64,000 bases of DNA, from positions 4,442,500 to 4,506,499 of the forward strand of contig WMCF01000007.1 in assembly GCA_009792885.1 (NCBI GenBank), given 5' to 3'. Positions 42,332 through 54,770 of the stretch are shown here, in pieces; position 1 is the stretch's first letter, and each line of letters begins with the position of its first letter. A program made the translations under genes and the position numbers. The stretch is from Eremophila alpestris peregrina. Its lineage: Eukaryota; Chordata; Aves; Passeriformes; Alaudidae. The notes beneath the pieces were generated by a model, which had not been told where the DNA came from, made no database searches, and was given only the letters and a program-made list of their open reading frames with translations.

Positions 42332-44010
42332 ATCATAGATTATAGCACTGTTTGGTTTGGAAGGGACCTTGAAGATCAGCCAGTTCCAGCCCACATGCCA
42401 TGCACAGGGACACCTCTCACTAGGCCAGATTTCTCAGAGCCTCATCCAGCCTGATTTTGAACACTTCCAGGGATGGGGCATCTACAACTACTCAAAGAAA
42501 CCTGTTCCAGTGCCTCACCACCCTCACAGTAAGGAACTTTTTCCTAATATCCAATCTAAATCTAATCCCTTTCAGTTCCAAGCCATTCCCCCTTGTCCTA
42601 TCACTACTTGCCTTTGAGAAAAGTCTCTCTCCAGCTCTCTTGCAGCCCCCCTCTAAGTGGTAATGGCCACAATCTGGTCTCCCCAGAGCCTTCTCTTCTC
42701 CAGTCTGAACAAACCCAACTCCCTCAGTCTTTCCTCTTAGCAGAGGTGCTCCAGCCCCTCTGATCATCCTGCTCTCCTCTGGACTCACTCAGACAGGTCT
42801 ATGTCCTTCTTATGTAGGGGACTCAAGAGTGGATGCAGCATTCCAAATGATGTCTCATGAGAGCAGAAGAGAGGGGCAGAATCCCCTTCCTGACTCTGCT
42901 GGCCATGCTGCTGTTGATGCAGGACATGTTTAGCTTTCTGGGCTGCAAGTGCACATTTGTTGGCTCATGTCAATCTTCTCATCCATCCACACCCCCAAGT
43001 CCTTCTCCTCAGGGCTGCTCTCAATCCACTCCCTCCCCAGCCTGTATTCCTGCCTGGGATTGCCCACACCCACATACACAACCTTGCACTTGGCTTTGTT
43101 GAACTTCATGAGGCTTGCACAGTCCCACCTCTCAAGCCTGTCCAGGTCTTCTTAGTGCATCCCTTCCCTGCAGTGTGTCAACTGCACCACTGAGGTTGGT
43201 GTTGTCAGCAAATGACATCCCTCTCTCAATGTCACCTTGCAAAGGTGTTAGACAGAGCCTGTCCCAATACTGACCTCTGAGGAGCACCACTTGTTCCTCC
43301 TCCATTTGGGCATTGGTCATTGACTGCAACTCTTTTGAGTGTGACTATCCAGCCATATCCTTATCTGCCACCTGGTCCATCCATCAAATCTGTATCCCTC
43401 CAGTTTACAAACAGGGGTATTGTACAGGACAGTGTCAAATGCTTTCCACCAGACCAGGTAATGTCAGTTGCTCTTCCCTTATCCACCAATGCTGTTACCC
43501 GCACTGTAGAAGGCCAACAGACTTGTCAGGCATGACTGGCCCTTAGTGAAGTCATCCTGGCTGTCACCAATCACTTCCTTATTTTCCATGTGCCACAGAA
43601 TAGTTTCCAGGTGGATCTGCTTCATGATCATGTGAGATACCAAGGTGAGACTGAACGGCTTCTGGTCCCCTACATCTTCCTTTTCCCCATTTTTAAAAAT
43701 GAGGACTATGTTTCCCCTTTTCCAGTCAGAGGGAACTTCACCAAACCATCACAGCTTCTCAAATACAATGGATAGTGGCTTAGCCACTTCCTCTGCCACT
43801 TCCCTCAGGACCTGTGGATGTATCTCATCTGGTCCCATGAACTTGGGCATATTCAGGTTCTCAAAACCTGATCTTCTCCTAGACCAGAACCTGATCTTCT
43901 TCCTTCTCCTAGTCTCTGCCTTTGCCTTCTGTAACTTGGGCACTGTGGTTGGAGCACCTGTCAGTGAAGACTGAGGCAAAAAAAGTTGTTGTGTACCTCA
44001 GTTTTTTCCA
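42332..44010 (-). mobile_element. CR1 LINE, 5'-truncated, degenerate, antisense
   Basis: About 1.7 kb of CR1 lies inverted relative to the window. Its 3' tail is at 42332-42400 (reverse of 'ggaagggaccttgaagatcagccagttcc'-type sequence), the 3' ORF region at 42480-42800 ('ttccagtgcctcaccaccctcacagtaagg' and following) and RT-region sequence runs up to about 44010. The minus-strand fragment at 43132-43329 contains the RT catalytic block as FADNTNLSGAVD, so the second catalytic aspartate of FADD is changed to asparagine. Frames are broken by many shifts. It is in opposite orientation to the copy at 30880-32290. Confidence 0.92.
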
Positions 44011-44198
44011 AGTACTGGATAACCACATGTCCCATTTCCTTACAGTTAGGGCCCATATTTTCACTAATATTTCCTAGTTATTACTGATGGCTCATGACAT
44101 TCTAATCAAACCTCTGTCTCATCTGTCTGTCAAATGGAAATGAAACAACAGAGAGAAGTGGGCAGAATGACTACTTGAGATCCTTTAAAAATACAAAT

Positions 44199-44234
44199 AA
44201 AAAAAGGAGAAAGATCTTTATTTCTCCTTTTTTT
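44199..44234. repeat. Perfect 14-base inverted repeat (hairpin)
   Basis: 'aaaaaaaggagaaa' (44199-44212), an 8-base loop 'gatcttta', then the exact complement 'tttctccttttttt' (44221-44234). It sits about 190 bases past the 5' end of the antisense CR1. The stem is rich in A:T pairs. Confidence 0.75.
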
Positions 44235-47200
44235 CACAGGTAATTCTGAACCCTGCCTCTTGAATAATGCTTTGTTCAGCTTACCTTGTTCTTACTAATA
44301 CACACTAACCTTCCTACAAACATCAATTTGAACATTCAAATTTTGAAAGAATGCTATGTTTATAGATATATTAAACAGTTATTTAAAAAGACAGCAATTC
44401 TGCAGTCAGTGCTTTGGGGTTATATTTGCTATCCAGTTACATAGACGCAAAATTTATGTTGTAGTCATGATCATATCTCCAATCTGAAACATTGCTTTGT
44501 CTCACTGAAGGGGGAAGGCAGGTCTCCTGATAAATGTACTGGAGGAGAATGTGCTTGGCTCTTTGTCATACTGCTGTCTGCCTCTGTGACCTTGCAGCAG
44601 ATATGCACAATTTCTATAAACTTCTGGTGACTGAAAAAATTTCCATCCCTTTCTTTCCTGCTCCTCTCAGTACTTACAGCCTTAATTAAGAAGTAAAACA
44701 GAACAGTTTTAAGAAGCAGCTATGTTGGATCCCCATTATTCCACACCAACAATTCAGAGCCTGAAAAACACACTTAAAAGTGCATCTTCTGTTTTTACCA
44801 AGAGGGAGGTAAACCCTGGAACAAAGCCACATCTGACACCTGCACGTGGCAAATGCATCTGTTACTGAAGCTAAACCCTACAGGGATAATGAACAAGAGG
44901 CCATGAGCAAACAATTTCTCTCTCTGGATGCACACATATGGCCTCAAGCAGCAGTTTGGGCAGGATCCTCCAGCCAGGTCTGAGCTGGACTCACAGGCAC
45001 TGCGTATTTGCATGACCACAGTGTTGCACCTAACCTCATTAGCACTGTGTCCAACCTAATTACCACCACCTACCACAGGGTTAAGTACTTTGGGTGCAAT
45101 GTCTGCAAAGTCTGCAGCTGCTGTCTCCTATTTCACAAGTAACCTGATGAATATATGCTAAGTCCTGTACTCTGCTGCATGGTGTAGAGGTGCCCCCTGT
45201 CATGTTTGTGTTGCTTATTTTTTTAAATAGCAAACACAGATTATTTTATTTTATTGCTTCCAAGGCAATATGCTGCTTTAATCACTGCTGTTTTTCTATA
45301 GAGTTTCTATTTAGGTGAATAGGAAAAAGAATGCTTAGCACACCAAATACTAGGATGAAATATGTTTAGGATATGCTTCTACATGTGTCTAAAAACAACC
45401 CTAACAGTAAAAACACCTAGGTGAAAAGAAATCCCTAAATCTCTATGCTCAGCTGCCCATGTAAGTGCTGACTCTCTGCTATCATGTCTCTGGGGCACTA
45501 ATTTACAATTCTGTAAGATGTTACTGTAAACTGCTTAGTAGCAATGCTATGTCCATTTGCACAAGCATGAATGATGATCCAAGGTGTGAAAGCAACTGAA
45601 AATAATCCTCTGATATTTATATATGACCTTAGGGAAGCACATCTCCTCCAGGGCATAGCTTTGAGAATTTTTGCTCTAAAGAAAAAAAAAAAAGATTCTG
45701 TTTAATCCCTTTTAGCTTCCCAAATAAACTGATAGACTATGCTGTTTCAAGTTAACACATGGAAACATTAAGTGTAGTAATGAAATCCAAAATTCCTACA
45801 AGCAACTAAACTGGGCATTATCTGCTGGCAGTTTACAGTATATGGCATGGTAAGAGAAAATCTTGAGATATTTGAAAGATGCAGCAATTGCTCCAGAGAG
45901 CGTATTCCATATGTTGAGGGTGACCAAAAGGATATCATTAACACAGCTTCCAGAAAAGCAGATGGAGTAGATATGGAGACTGAGAGAGAAGACGACAGGC
46001 AATGACAGGAAAAGACAGTTGGGAAGTGCTATGGTGTAATTGAGGCCAAAGTTGAGCTGACAGAGCACCCAGATGCTGCTGAGTGGGTGAGCTCCAAGGG
46101 CTCTTGAAACAATAGCCAGGAAAGTCCTCAGAAGAAGCAAGTGCTGCTGTGCTGGGTCAGCTCCCACAGCTGCTCACTTGGGTGAAATAAGCACCTGTGC
46201 TGGCACAAGGGAACAGACAGGAACCAAACCGTGCTGGGGGGTGAGGAAGGAGGTGCAGCACTACCCTTTTGGCAGCAGGCAGCTTTTAGCTTGGCTTACC
46301 ATCAGAACCAGGTCACAGCCTAACAGCTGGCAACAGCCCTGCATAAACCAGCACAAGCCATGGCTGCTCTGCAACCCTGCATCTCTCTCTCACTGCTTGT
46401 CCCTGCTGCAGACCCAACTGCCTCATAGGCCTGACTGGAGAAATCAGCTGGTTGTAAAAGGCTCCTCTCCTCCTTCCCCCGTGCTATTTTTCAGCCAAAT
46501 CAGATTCCTAATTTGGTTTATCATGCAGCTGAACAAAACAAGGGTGCCAGCAAACCAGCGGGCATATCAAAAAGACAGGCACGGATGGCTGGGAGCAAAA
46601 ACTGTCTTAGGCCAGCACAGCTGCCAAAAAAATTGTCAAACTGCATTCTCAGAAGGCTACAGAGTTTGCAGAGACAGAGAAATCTATGGAGATACACTAA
46701 AGAGGTAAGTACAAAAAAAGGAACTACAGAAATAGGCCAGCAAGATAAGTGGAAGAATAGTGTTTCAAGGGACCTTTCTGACAGGTCAGGTCAGGCCTGG
46801 GAAAAAAAAGCTGTCATAAGCAGGATGAGAGATAACAAAAGCCTAAAAAAGCATATCTGTGATGTGAACAAAGATAAGAAGATACTTTAGAGAAGAAAAG
46901 GAAATAAAATTCATATACATCAAGATAAACAGGTCAAAAAAAAAGAGAAGTCGAAGATGACTCCCATGACTCCGACAGATCTGATTGACAGACTGTAATT
47001 GTGTGCCTTTCAGACAGGATTGCAAACTCCTTATCCAGGAAAAAACAGGAGTCCTCATGTAGGGACTGCAGATGGAGTTTCAACTCAGGAGGTTCTCTGA
47101 AACAGTATACCACGTTTCCTCAACAGGTGGAAGCTTTTAATCCTGAATGCCTTCCTACGTGGTTTTTTCAAATTAGCTTGAAAACTAAAATACTTGCAGT

Positions 47201-48079
47201 TGCTCATAAGGATAGAAGTGGACAGTATCAACAGCATTGTCATGGAGGACACGGATCAAATTTTTTCAGATGCTTTGTAAACCTTTACATAAGAATCCAG
47301 AATGGAATCCAGAATGCTGCTTTTCTCAGCATTTACCTTTGCTGGGGAAGAAGGGGTATTCAGATTCAGAAGCCTTGACTCTGCCTCCACTGTAATTTTG
47401 CTACTGTCAAAATGCAGAACTGCAGCTAGGAGTGTTTAAGAGATTATTTTGATGACAAATTATTACATCAGGATGGAAAATGAGTCCACATTTGTCTATT
47501 TCAGTAATGTAATGAAAAAGTAAGCCACTCTCAATTTTTTGAATTATACCCAACTTTAGAGATATTTCCATGCAATCTTGTCTCCTTCAGTGCCATCCAG
47601 TGGAATTAATGTGAAATATCACTCTTATGCACAGGGAGGATGTACAAAAATACAACAGCAAACAGCACACAAAACAGCTCTACATTTTCAGGAGGTGCTG
47701 TTCATACCAGGTAAATTGCAGGTTGTCAGGGATATTGGTATAACAGTAATGAAAAACAGAACAATGATTACCAATAGCTATAATTCAAATTAGATCTGAC
47801 ATTGTTGCCTGTATTCTCAGGAAAGCTCCTTATATAATTTCTGAAATAGTTACTTGTGTCTGCAAAATATGTAGGACATAGAAAAGTGACACTGGTACAG
47901 CACAGTATAATGATTTAACAGCATCCTTTTGTGTAATGCACCTACCCATAACAATTACAAAATATTATTTGTAATTTTGCTCCTCCTCTGAGGTATGAAT
48001 AATGTGACTGAAGGAACAGGGATATCTGGATTTACAGGTGCCCACATTATCAATAATGCAGCATTTTAACACATATTCA

Positions 48080-48170
48080 CACACATCTATATTGTAGTAC
48101 ATATATGTGTGTATGCAGTCATGCATACATGTGTTATACATACATATGCACTCACACAAATAAAATGTAG
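48080..48170. repeat. Alternating purine-pyrimidine (CA/TA-rich) tract
   Basis: The run of 'acatatatgtgtgtatgc', 'catgcatacatgtg' and 'acatacatatgcactcacac' words is a degenerate TG/CA/TA microsatellite with several small palindromes. The antisense frame at 47965-48189 derives from it. Confidence 0.6.
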
Positions 48171-49420
48171 GTATGTTGTAGCCACACAATAGATTCTCTT
48201 TTATATAAAACCTCCTTGTCCTTTTAGTACTTTCCTAAATCCTCTCAAATTACAATGAACTCGTGCCAATATTTGCATTAACATTCCTAAGGCCATTTTC
48301 TTGCTTTTTCTAACTCCAGGTTACAGCTGTCTGCAAAAGCCTAAGGCTTCCTAACTAAAAACTTTTTAAAAGTGGCTTTCAAGATGGGTTTCTGCAACCA
48401 AATGGAATTCTACCTCTTTTGTTCCTTTATGGGACACAGAAAAGACAAAAACATATTTTACTAAATTAAAAAGTCAGAATATTTTATTGGTTTTACTTAC
48501 CCTAGCACATAACTATTGGAAATGGGGGAAAAAAAAGTCACTGAAATGATAATGCCTCTGTGCTTGTGAGTTTTAACTTTCCTTTCTCTAAGTCTCTGTT
48601 TAAATCCCAGTGGTTCCTCTGTCAATGCTCCCCTTCCCATCACAGCTTGTCCCTTTTATCAGAGTCAAGATTTGATTCTGTTTGATTTTGTCTGCTCTAC
48701 CAATGTGCTCTCATTCTTCTGGTTTCCTCCCTGGCCTCCACATCTATTCTCTCATATAGATTTCTTGTCTATATGTCCTTGTTCCATTGCCTTGAACTCA
48801 TTCTCCTTATTTCTCCTGGAGAATTTAATTTCCTTCCTCACATAATCCCAGTGTCCTATACATAATGCTCTCATGTTAAAGGTTTTCCACTTCCAACAGT
48901 TTTAGTCTTGCCTCCATATTTACTGTTTCCTTCCCTTTCAGTCAAGTCCTTATTCCCTCACCATTCCAATAAGACACACTTGAACACCCATGAAAAAGAG
49001 AAAACAGCAGGTTTGGGGAAGCACAGGGGATGAATTCCATAGTCTCACTCAGTCCATAGACCCATCCCAGCCCATAGTAGCAAACAGAAGTCTCTTTGGG
49101 GCCCACAACAGGGGAACATGCAATAATAGTAAGGATGATAGGGACACATGCTAATTCAGGAATGTGGAAAATTAATTTCTTCAAGGCCTATAGATTATGG
49201 TCCATGTAGTCAAAAGACCAGACACCACAATTCATTTTTTTCTGATAAATTCCAAGTTTGCTCTAGAGTATAAAGTCATTTAAGAACCTCAAATATAAGA
49301 TCTCCACAATAATTTACCCTAGAAAAAGCCCTTTTTTCTTAGATCATATTTGGTAGTAGTAGCGTCATCCTAAACTTCCATCCTCAATATGGAAAATTTC
49401 ATGCTAAGCAGTGGACTTTC

Positions 49421-49489
49421 AGCAAGTGGCATGCTACCTTAAAGCATAGTTTAGCAAGAAAAATTTAGCAATTGGCATGCTACCTTTAG
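49421..49489. repeat. Local direct duplication, spacing about 47 bases
   Basis: 'agcaagtggcatgctacctt' near 49422-49441 recurs as 'agcaattggcatgctacctt' near 49469-49488, each followed by a similar 'tagtt' tail. Confidence 0.7.
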
Positions 49490-52400
49490 CTGTAGTTAAA
49501 GTTTTAACAAACTTATTTAAAGAACAACAACTGGCAACCCAATTGTTGGTGCTATTATATATTTAAAGTATAACGTATTACTAAATGCAAAATAGTATTT
49601 AAGTTAGTATAAGAGCATGTATGTGTAAAGGAAATTTATTATGAATTTACCTTCATTTTCACCCTTAGCTTTTATACTCTGTAATTACTCAATACATTTT
49701 CCTCAGCTGAGCAATCTCAGAAGAATGGATGATTTTGTAATCCAGAGCTGCTTGCGATAGCATAAGAACAGTTGCATGACTGTAGTGAAACACAGATCTA
49801 CTCTAGCTTCCACTGGCAAGCCCAGAAAGTAATTAATGCTTTTCTAGCAAATAATTTCTTTTATTCCAAGGATTAGTTTACTGAACAGTAATGACTGGGT
49901 ACTTTGGCACATGCAGACACATCTCCCTGGAAGTGCTGTTTCTTGCCTGGGTAGAACTTCAGTGACCTGCTCTAGCCGAACACATAACAGGATATCAGGG
50001 AATGGCAAAATGTCTCTTCCCCATCCTTCTTCAAGCTGCATCTCTAATGGACTTAAGCCAGAGCTCTCCAGTAGTTTACTCATTACTTATAGCAGGGACC
50101 AACCTAAGATGGTGTTCAGGGGATTTATTGTGCCAGGCCAGTAAGATTCCACTGCTATTGCCTTTCTGTGGCAATAACTCTGAGCTCTCTTTGCATTGTG
50201 TGATGTTAAGGGCACAGTTCTCATATAAAGCGGAGTAGGGAATGTCACAATACATTAACCTTAACTGCACAGAACATCATGGAAGTCAATGGGAGATACT
50301 GCCCTCTGTGTTTCAGTGGGACTTGACTTTGAAGAAATAATAATTCACTGGTTTATAAAGGCACAAATAAACTTATTATACAAGAAGTGCAGGTGCAATA
50401 CTGTGATTTATAGACACTGGTATGATTCACCTTGAGATTTTTGTTGTATCTTGCCAAAAGCAGCTATTATCAAACCCCAAGTGACTCTTAACAACACTGC
50501 TATCGACATGGCATTTAGAAGTTCCTTCCCTAGTGGGAACAAAACCATCTCTTTTCTTCCAATGCTGAAAATTAAATGCACAGCATTAGCACCATCAGTG
50601 AGGTGTTTAACTTCAAAATTGCTTTTCCTGGTGAGAATGAAAATAGTACTTGTTTTGTTTTTCAAAATTAACAGCAGTGTTTTTCTCTTTTCTAATACAC
50701 ACACTTATCAACCTGAGACACAGTATGTCTCTCCATGCTCAGAGAGTACTGCAGGTATACACCTGTGTTTGTCTGTGCACACCATCCCACACTCCAGGAA
50801 TAGGATTCATCCTGTTTCCCGTGTGATTCAAGCACACATTAATAAAGTAGAAAGAATATTACTGGAAAAAAACAGGTAGGGATGACAAAAAGGCTCATTT
50901 TTTTAAGTCACCTTTGTACCAACAATGATACATTGAGGCAGCAGTAACACCAGAAAAAATTAACCCAACATTAAAGATAAGGTTTCAGGAAGGTTCCAGA
51001 CCAGAGAAGTTGTTCACTACAACAAAAAACTGCTTAGAGCCATTCTACATGTGTGCAAAACTGCTCCTGATTTTTCTCCAGCTGTCACCAGTATTTGTGT
51101 TCACACATATAGTCAGTGGGTAAAGAAGTGAAATGGCTCTCAGTTAATTTGTCCTCTAAAACTGGGCAAGAATAAGTTCTTTTACCCAGTCCTTTAGCCA
51201 CTCCAGGACCACATAATATATTAAGCTCTGTAGCTGTGCTGAGCCTCCAACATTTCCTAGAACAATTATTTTTCAGGATCCCAGGACTCACAGGTGAATC
51301 CATTTGATCTCATGCACACAGGGTGACTGGAAGCACTTGCAAAGCCCTGAGGTGTGGAGTCCTACCTCTATGGTTTGGCTATCATTGACCCAGCAACACC
51401 AGAATATGACTTCTGGAGATCCCTGAGTGTGTGGAATGTTCCCATCACCATTCTATGGAGTCTAACTCTCCCCAGCTCCCACTCTTAACTAGGATATGAG
51501 CAGTTCAACATGGACTAGTCCTTAGTCCCCTTGGCAACTCAGATGCTTGTGGAGGAGAATGGGGCATTCTTGCCTGTACTGCTTGCTCTTTTTCTTCTGC
51601 AAGAGTACAGACAATTCTGCTACAGCTACTCAGGCTTGGTTGAATTCCTGCTGTCTCTGAGAGGCAGATCTCAAGCCTGAGTCAAGTCTCAACCAGCTTC
51701 CTTAGAAAGTAAATTGGTTCATTGAAGAATGTGAACAAACAGGCTGGCAAAATGGATGATCTCGGCTGAGGTGCAAACTCAAATCTATATTTGCCAAGGC
51801 TTCCACTCACCCTTCCTTCTAAGATGTATATGGACCATGAAGTCAAGAACTGTGGTATCACAGACTCAGAGGTCTAGGAGACAGGCCCACCTCACCTCTA
51901 AGCAGAAACCCTAATGTGACTGATCATGCCGTTCCTGTTTCTGAGCCTATATTACCAGATAATCACATGTGGGACTGATACAACTAATGCCTGCAAACAG
52001 ATGTGGCAACTACAGTGTCTAAACTTTCTGACACTGTTTTGTAACAAACCCATTGCTCCAAGACACCCACAGCAGAGAGGGTACAAACTTTCTGCCCTTT
52101 TCTTCCTCTACCTGCAAACACAAAAGAACAGGGAGCCTGTCAGCACCATCCCATTCATTACTGTTCCCTTGCTCTCTGTCACTGAACTATTCTTGCACAA
52201 GATAATATTGTGTGGCCTCACCAGGAAAGCAAAGGAAAAGCACTTCCATTCTAACAATGGATAAAGAGCAAAAATGTGTGGGACTTAGTTTTTCTGACTT
52301 CATTTCCTCCCTTGATTTTTGCTCTCTAATGGTACTCTTAGTTAATGCACTACATAACTGTTTCCACAATCAGACATCTAAGTCAGCTATGGAGAAACAC

Positions 52401-52979
52401 TCCTTCCTTAAATGCAATCTGTCCTGTAGTTCAGTTCATGATGACATGTAGGTATTAAAAATTGAAAATTTAAGCAAACCCAGACTTTGAATTCAGGAGG
52501 AAAAATCAATACAGCTCTCCAGGGACAGCCCTTCGGAGTTCAAAATTCTTTCCTCTTTTGCACTGATTCAGCAAGCCCTATCTTGGCAGACTGAAGCTTG
52601 TGATATTTTCACAGTGTGCTTATTACTTTTTCACAGAGAATTGTTCAAATGGTTTTGAATCAAATTCTGGAGTAATATTTTGCAAACTAAAGACAGTCTA
52701 CAGAGCTGCAAGAGCAATTAGCTGAACCCTTTGTAGCCAGCAGTCCTCATTTAATGCTTCCTACAAAATGATACAACCCATGTCCTTGCCACCACCTTCC
52801 TTCATCCTTCCTGTCACATGCCAATGTTATAGAACATGGAATATGTTCAAGATTATTTTAAGTCAGATTAAGTCTTTGGTGCAAACCATCAGGAAAGAAG
52901 ACCTAATCAGGGAAATAGGCAGCAACTAGCATCCCTTAGTCAAGGACATCCAAGAACTAACAGGCTTAAAAAACATAGC

Positions 52980-53350
52980 AAATCAAGATGCACATCTATA
53001 TATACATTGCTAACTTGGCGAGTACTCAAGGTCCATATATCCTATACCTGAACTATCCTCATTATAATATTAAAACTCGTGCCTACAGGTCAAAATACTC
53101 CCGCCCAGGTGAAGGTCCCTCCCTGGAGCACTGGATAGGAGTTAGCTGGGGTTACATAACTTGTATGGAAATTACTAACCAATCATAATAGAGGGGCTCA
53201 TCTTGGAAAGTAACTAACTCCAAACTTCTGTGTAGCAATAACGGCACAGAAAGTCCAGAGGGGTGTACTTGATTTGTGGAATACCACTGAGCACCCAGGC
53301 TTGTGCAACTCTGAAATAAATAATCATTGTCTCTCTCTTGAGGATGCAAT
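52980..53350 (+). mobile_element. Possible solo LTR of an endogenous retrovirus
   Basis: The 3' part resembles an avian ERV LTR: a CCAAT-type 'aaccaatcat' near 53179, then 'gcaataacggcacag', then 'cttgtgcaactctgaaataaataatcattg' containing AATAAA, then a pyrimidine-rich 'tctctctcttg' like U5. No internal viral genes or second LTR were seen, so at most a solo LTR remains. The left end is not defined, and target-site duplications were not identified. A different repeat type is possible. Confidence 0.35.
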
Positions 53351-53439
53351 TATTGTCCTGCTGCACCACTTAACAAATCTGATTGTATGGACAACACCGA
53401 GGAGGAAAGGGGGAAAGGACTTAAGGATCCTTTTCCTTT

Positions 53440-54128
53440 CACCAGTGGAAGATGATCTGGGGATACTGGTGGAACATGAGCCAGCAATACATGAGCCAAC
53501 AGTTTGCCCAGGTGGCCAAGAAGACCAGGCATCCTGGCCTGGATCAGAAATGGTGTAGCCTGCAGGAATAGGGAAAGGATTTGTCCGTTTGTACTCAGCA
53601 CTGGTGAAGCCACACCTCAACTGCTATGTCCCGTTACAGGCCACTCAATTCAGAAAGGACATTGAGGTGGCGGAGCAAGGCCACAGAAGTGAAATGAAGC
53701 CGGTGAAGGGTCTGGAGCACAGGTGTTACCAGGAGCGGCTGAGGGAGCTGGGGCTGTTTAGCCTGGAAAAGAGGAGGTTCAGGGGAGACCTTATTGCTCT
53801 CTACGACTACCTGAAAGGAGGCTGTAGCCAGGTGGGGATCGGCCTCTTCTCCCAGGAAACCAGCATCAGGATTAAAGGACACAGTCATAAGCTGCACCGG
53901 GGGAGGTTTAGGCTGGATATTAGGAGGAATTTCTTCACAGCAAAGGTTGCCAAGCTTTGGAACAGGCTGCTCGGGGAGGCTGTGGAGTCACCATCCCTGG
54001 TGGTGTTTAAAGCAAGACTGGACGTGGCACTTAATGCCATGGTCTAACTGAAAAAGTGGTGTTCCGTCAGAGGTTGGAGTTCATGATTTCAGAGGACTTT
54101 TCCAGCCTAAGTGGTTCTGTGATTCTGA
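53440..54128 (+). mobile_element. CR1 LINE 3' end, younger-looking copy
   Basis: The sense-strand CR1 3' region begins around 'ggaagatgatctggggatactggtgg' and ends 'agtggttctgtgattctgag'. An open stretch at 53589-54047 encodes the C-terminal CR1 ORF2 block, with the pattern ERLRELGLFSLEKRR followed by GDLIALYDYLKGG and RNFFTAKVAKLWNRLL. It is better preserved than the copies at 31 and 43 kb, which suggests a younger insertion. Its end lies about 320 bases before the CDKN2AIP start codon, at the edge of the CpG island. Confidence 0.93.
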
Positions 54129-54284
54129 GGTAAAACACCAACTGATCCCTCACGAACTCCGACCTCAGCAAGGCTGGAAGAACCAACCCGTAAAGCAGAA
54201 CTTTTGTTCACACCTTCACCAGTCACAATGCAGGGCTGGTAGCAGTGCCCAGAGCACCTTTTTTCCCCCGGCACCCCCAGATGC

Positions 54285-54770
54285 GCAGGTGAGACGAGAC
54301 ACAGGCGGCCCCGTGGCAGGCCTGAGGCGGTGGCGGCGCGCCCCGCCCGGCGCGGCCCAGCCCAGCCCAGCGCAGGCGGATGTGAGCTCACAGCGCGCCG
54401 GGCGGAAGCAGCGGGGCGGGCGTTTCCGCGGCGGCGGCGGCTGCGATGGCGGGGAAGGCGGCCGCGGCCGAGCCCCTGGGGCGGTCAGCAGAAGAAGTGG
54501 CCTGGGCGGAGACGCTGCGCGGGGCCTGCGAGCCTGAGCACCACTGGCGGTACCGCCGGGAGTTCCTGCTGCGCAACGTGGGGGAGCTGCCGGCGGCGGG
54601 CAGCGCCCAGCTGCAGCGCCTGGTGTCCCTCTCCATGGTGTGGGCCAACCATGTCTTCCTGGGATGCCGGTGAGTCCAGCGGGACGCGCCTGGGGATGGG
54701 GGGACGGCGCGGCGCGACCGTCTGACGAGGCCCCTTCCCTCCTGTCCTCTTGTCGCCCCTTCAGGTACCC
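54285..54770 (+). promoter_or_regulatory. CpG island and promoter of CDKN2AIP
   Basis: GC content and CpG frequency rise abruptly after the CR1 end and fall within intron 2. The island spans the 5' UTR, exon 1, intron 1 and the start of exon 2. It contains GC boxes ('gcggggcggg') and an ETS-like 'gggcggaagc' near 54400, about 40 bases before the ATG. No TATA box was seen, as expected for a housekeeping-type promoter. Confidence 0.8.

Larger units (their letters stand above)
44011..52979. other. Intergenic, no gene recognised
   Basis: No recognised exon. Notable items are the hairpin at 44199-44234, a hydrophobic antisense frame at 45796-46167, a GC-richer patch at 46140-46720 with an open frame ending next to a 'gaggtaagta' donor-like site (46702-46711), an alternating purine/pyrimidine tract at 48080-48170 and a local duplication at 49421-49489. 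Confidence 0.45.
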
